A stretch of DNA of 7,114 nucleotides, taken from NCBI GenBank assembly GCA_023441845.1, contig JAEZNF010000456.1:1-7114 (forward strand). The letters are read 5' to 3'. Source of the DNA: Bacillota bacterium (lineage in GTDB: Bacteria; Bacillota; Clostridia; Acetivibrionales; DSM-2933). Each line of letters opens with the position of its first letter. The stretch's first letter is position 1. Positions 5,320 to 7,114 of this stretch are shown piece after piece. The position numbers were made by a program, and so were the translations under genes. The notes under the pieces are model-generated. The model was given only the letters and a program-made list of their open reading frames with translations. It was not told the origin of the DNA and ran no database searches.

Positions 5320-6903
5320 TTATTTTTTAGCTATAATCTGCTCTGCTGCACGTCTTCCTGATAAAACCAACTGCCTCAGCCCCGAACCTAACTCACCCCA
5401 TTGACCAACTACAAACATATTGTCTAAAGGAAGTTTTGTAGAAAATGGGCTGCGGAAATAGTTTGCAACTGTGTGTGCCCATCCGGTACCTGAGCCTTTA
5501 TAATTCATGGTAAGCTTTTCAAAACCTAAAGGACTTATTACACGAATAAATACTATTTTTTCCTGTAAGTCTGGTATTAACTTTTCTTCTACTCTTTTAA
5601 TAAAAGACTTAGTAATGGACTCTTCAAAATCAATGTACTCCTTCGTAATATTCCCATTTAGATAATCCTCCCTGAATGGAAGGAAAGCATCATTGCACAA
5701 GTCGGTTTCAATCCTTATAATGCTTTCTCCTTGCGGAGCTAATGTACTATCATAATAGGATGGTATATGGACTTTAAGAATTGCATCCTTTAAAAGCTCG
5801 CCACTTTCAATCCTGATATAGTACTCAAAAACATTTTGCTTATCTATGTCATCAGGTAAAATATACATTCGTCCAACATTAAATCCGGATATGTCTAAAT
5901 TTTTAACTGCCAGATATATGTTGAAGGATGAATGCCCGATTACTCGTTTTTGAACAGTTTTCGTTAGCTTTCCACATGCATCATGCAGTTTAGAACCTTC
6001 TTCTAAGTCAATCATACCCAACAAAGATTCCATTGAAATACCATTTACAATATATTTTGTTCTAACCTTCTCTCCACTTTGAAATTGTACGATGTAAGGA
6101 TGGTTTTTGTCTGTATCCGGTGAGTAAATAATGCTGGTAACTTTCTTTTCTAATGCTACTTGTCCGCCATTATTAACAATGGACTCTCCCAGTGCCAGCG
6201 GTAGCTGAAATGATCCTTCCTTTATATAATACATGCCTCTTAACAAGCATTCATTTACAAATCCACCCATTATAAACAATGACGCCGGATCCGCTTGTAT
6301 TCGAATAGATAAAATATTCTTCAATTCTGTATTATTAAAGAATTTATCTAAAAATGGTCTATAATCTTTGAGGAAATTCTGCATTATAATTTTTGGAGGT
6401 AAAAAAGATTTTTGCTTGATGTTTTTTGTACCATCATCATATTCTTTAAGCCAAGCAAAAAAACTATCTATACCGATACTCTCATCTGGGAAACGTTCTT
6501 TGAGCAGCTCAATAAATTCCTCAATAGATGCGGGTACAGTTAACGTTTCATTATTTGGAAACACTATATGATCTAAAAGTTTTAACTTTTCGAATTTAAC
6601 TTTTTCTTGTATTCCCAGTTGCTCTAATAACTCACTAACAGCACCCTTTGGATCACATGATATAACATAAGATATTGCGATGTCAAAAATGTATTCATCC
6701 TGTGAAAAATAGCTAAAGTACCCTCCAAGGTGACTCCCTTGCTCTACCAAAAGTGTATCAACACCTTGTCTGCTTGTCATCGCGGCAGTAGTTAAGCATC
6801 CAATTCCACTGCCGATTGCAAGGACATCTGTCTTTTCACATAATGGATTATAGAATTGAGACTCTTCTCTTTGTTTGAGTTGTTCAACTTTTTTATTCAT
6901 CAT
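5320..6903 (-). CDS. CrtI/phytoene desaturase-like FAD-dependent oxidoreductase FAD1, ferredoxin-coupled by position
   Basis: This 527-residue protein is the third complete member of the same superfamily. A charged extension of about 25 residues precedes the Rossmann fold. The FAD motif reads GSGIGC at 31-36, with Cys36 replacing the third glycine of GxGxxG. Glu54 and LGGY (59-62) follow, and the FDxGP position is FDIAI (73-77). Near the C-terminus are ISPLGFEKLT (from 456), GSGTGW (470-475) and the FAD-closing NMFVVGQW (495-502) with a terminal SGRRAAEQI. The protein is a likely FAD enzyme acting on a hydrophobic chain, though the Cys substitution could alter cofactor packing. The ATG at 6903 overlaps the stop of the upstream ferredoxin gene (ATGA), with GAGGAG 5 bases before it. 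A second ATG (6900) is 8 bases from the same site and equally plausible. The overlap suggests co-translation and perhaps electron transfer between the two. Confidence 0.9.
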   Translation of the reverse strand: MMNKKVEQLKQREESQFYNPLCEKTDVLAIGSGIGCLTTAAMTSRQGVDTLLVEQGSHLGGYFSYFSQDEYIFDIAISYVISCDPKGAVSELLEQLGIQEKVKFEKLKLLDHIVFPNNETLTVPASIEEFIELLKERFPDESIGIDSFFAWLKEYDDGTKNIKQKSFLPPKIIMQNFLKDYRPFLDKFFNNTELKNILSIRIQADPASLFIMGGFVNECLLRGMYYIKEGSFQLPLALGESIVNNGGQVALEKKVTSIIYSPDTDKNHPYIVQFQSGEKVRTKYIVNGISMESLLGMIDLEEGSKLHDACGKLTKTVQKRVIGHSSFNIYLAVKNLDISGFNVGRMYILPDDIDKQNVFEYYIRIESGELLKDAILKVHIPSYYDSTLAPQGESIIRIETDLCNDAFLPFREDYLNGNITKEYIDFEESITKSFIKRVEEKLIPDLQEKIVFIRVISPLGFEKLTMNYKGSGTGWAHTVANYFRSPFSTKLPLDNMFVVGQWGELGSGLRQLVLSGRRAAEQIIAKK

Positions 6904-7114
6904 GTATTCTCCTCGTTTCCTTCGAAGCTGTTGAATATTTTTGAGAAAATTTCTGTATTATCCAAAATATCGTAACAATTCTGATGGCATAATTCAGAAC
7001 AACAGAAGCAAGATATGCACTTTTTGTAATCGATTTCCGGTAGTTCTTTCAAAGTAATCGCCTGAGCCGGACAATTGACAATACACCTCTTGCATTTATT
7101 GCATGCTTCAGGAC
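6900..7114 (-). CDS. Double [4Fe-4S] ferredoxin-domain protein, C-terminal end (DUF362-like)
   Basis: The last 70 residues of a protein whose start lies beyond the window are visible, ending at TGA 6902-6900. They hold two cluster-binding motifs: C-x2-C-x2-C-x3-C-P at visible residues 4-15, and C-x2-C-x2-C-x3-C-H beginning with CISCFCC about 20 residues later. The second has an extra Cys beside the third ligand, a His where Pro is usual after the fourth, and one more Cys three residues on. The CIxCxCC pattern and the position at the very C-terminus resemble DUF362 proteins, large anaerobe proteins that end in such a ferredoxin domain. With only the tail visible, a small stand-alone ferredoxin or another iron-sulphur oxidoreductase cannot be excluded. 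The domain carries electrons in the cytoplasm. Its four-base overlap with FAD1 suggests it may supply or accept electrons for the flavoproteins, which is inferred from position only. Confidence 0.8.
   Translation of the reverse strand, partial: PEACNKCKRCIVNCPAQAITLKELPEIDYKKCISCFCCSELCHQNCYDILDNTEIFSKIFNSFEGNEENT

Noticed and set aside
260..6903. Carotenoid biosynthesis locus
   Set aside because: The CrtI-like proteins alone would suggest it, but no phytoene/squalene synthase or prenyltransferase is present and the neighbours are KS and ACP.

Overview
The window is AT-rich DNA with purine-rich Shine-Dalgarno sites (AGGAG, GGAGGG). Every supportable gene lies on the minus strand, closely packed, and reads from the high-coordinate end to the low one. 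The AT-rich coding, the strong ribosome sites and the anaerobe-style ferredoxin domain suggest a Firmicute, most likely a Clostridia-type anaerobe. That is an inference from style, not a species identification.

In transcription order the genes are: (1) the 3' end of a double [4Fe-4S] ferredoxin-domain protein that looks like the C-terminus of a DUF362 protein (6900-7114); (2) a CrtI/phytoene-desaturase-like FAD oxidoreductase, 'FAD1' (5320-6903), whose start overlaps the ferredoxin stop as ATGA; (3) a second such flavoprotein, 'FAD2' (3823-5283); (4) a long 119-residue acyl carrier protein (3394-3753); (5) a FabF-type ketosynthase with an intact Cys-His-His site (1872-3119); (6) a third flavoprotein, 'FAD3' (260-1867), coupled to the ketosynthase; (7) the first 80 residues of a fourth flavoprotein, 'FAD4' (1-240), running off the window. 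The only stretch over about 200 bases without a gene is 3120-3393, between the carrier protein and the ketosynthase. It holds a perfect 13-bp inverted repeat followed by a T-tract.

Taken together, this is the core of a specialised acyl-ACP pathway. The ketosynthase and carrier protein would build or hold a chain as a thioester, and four diverged CrtI-like flavoproteins would dehydrogenate, isomerise, saturate or cyclise it. The ferredoxin protein is a plausible electron partner. CrtI-like enzymes beside FabF and ACP genes recall the proposed ladderane-lipid loci of anammox bacteria and the phytoene-dehydrogenase-like enzymes of cinnamoyl-lipid pathways, but I cannot name the product. No ketoreductase, dehydratase, acyltransferase, thioesterase or phosphopantetheinyl transferase is visible here. 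They would have to lie outside the window or come from primary metabolism.

The most unusual details are: an in-frame 9-bp tandem repeat that gives the ketosynthase an acidic Glu-Glu-Asn tract where E. coli FabF has a basic ACP-docking patch; an insertion of about 30 residues in the carrier protein before its Ser76 site; a Cys replacing the third glycine of the FAD-binding motif in FAD1; an extended -10 promoter before the carrier gene and a hairpin/T-tract after it; and an A9 run at the end of FAD3 from which a one-base slip reads openly into FAD4.
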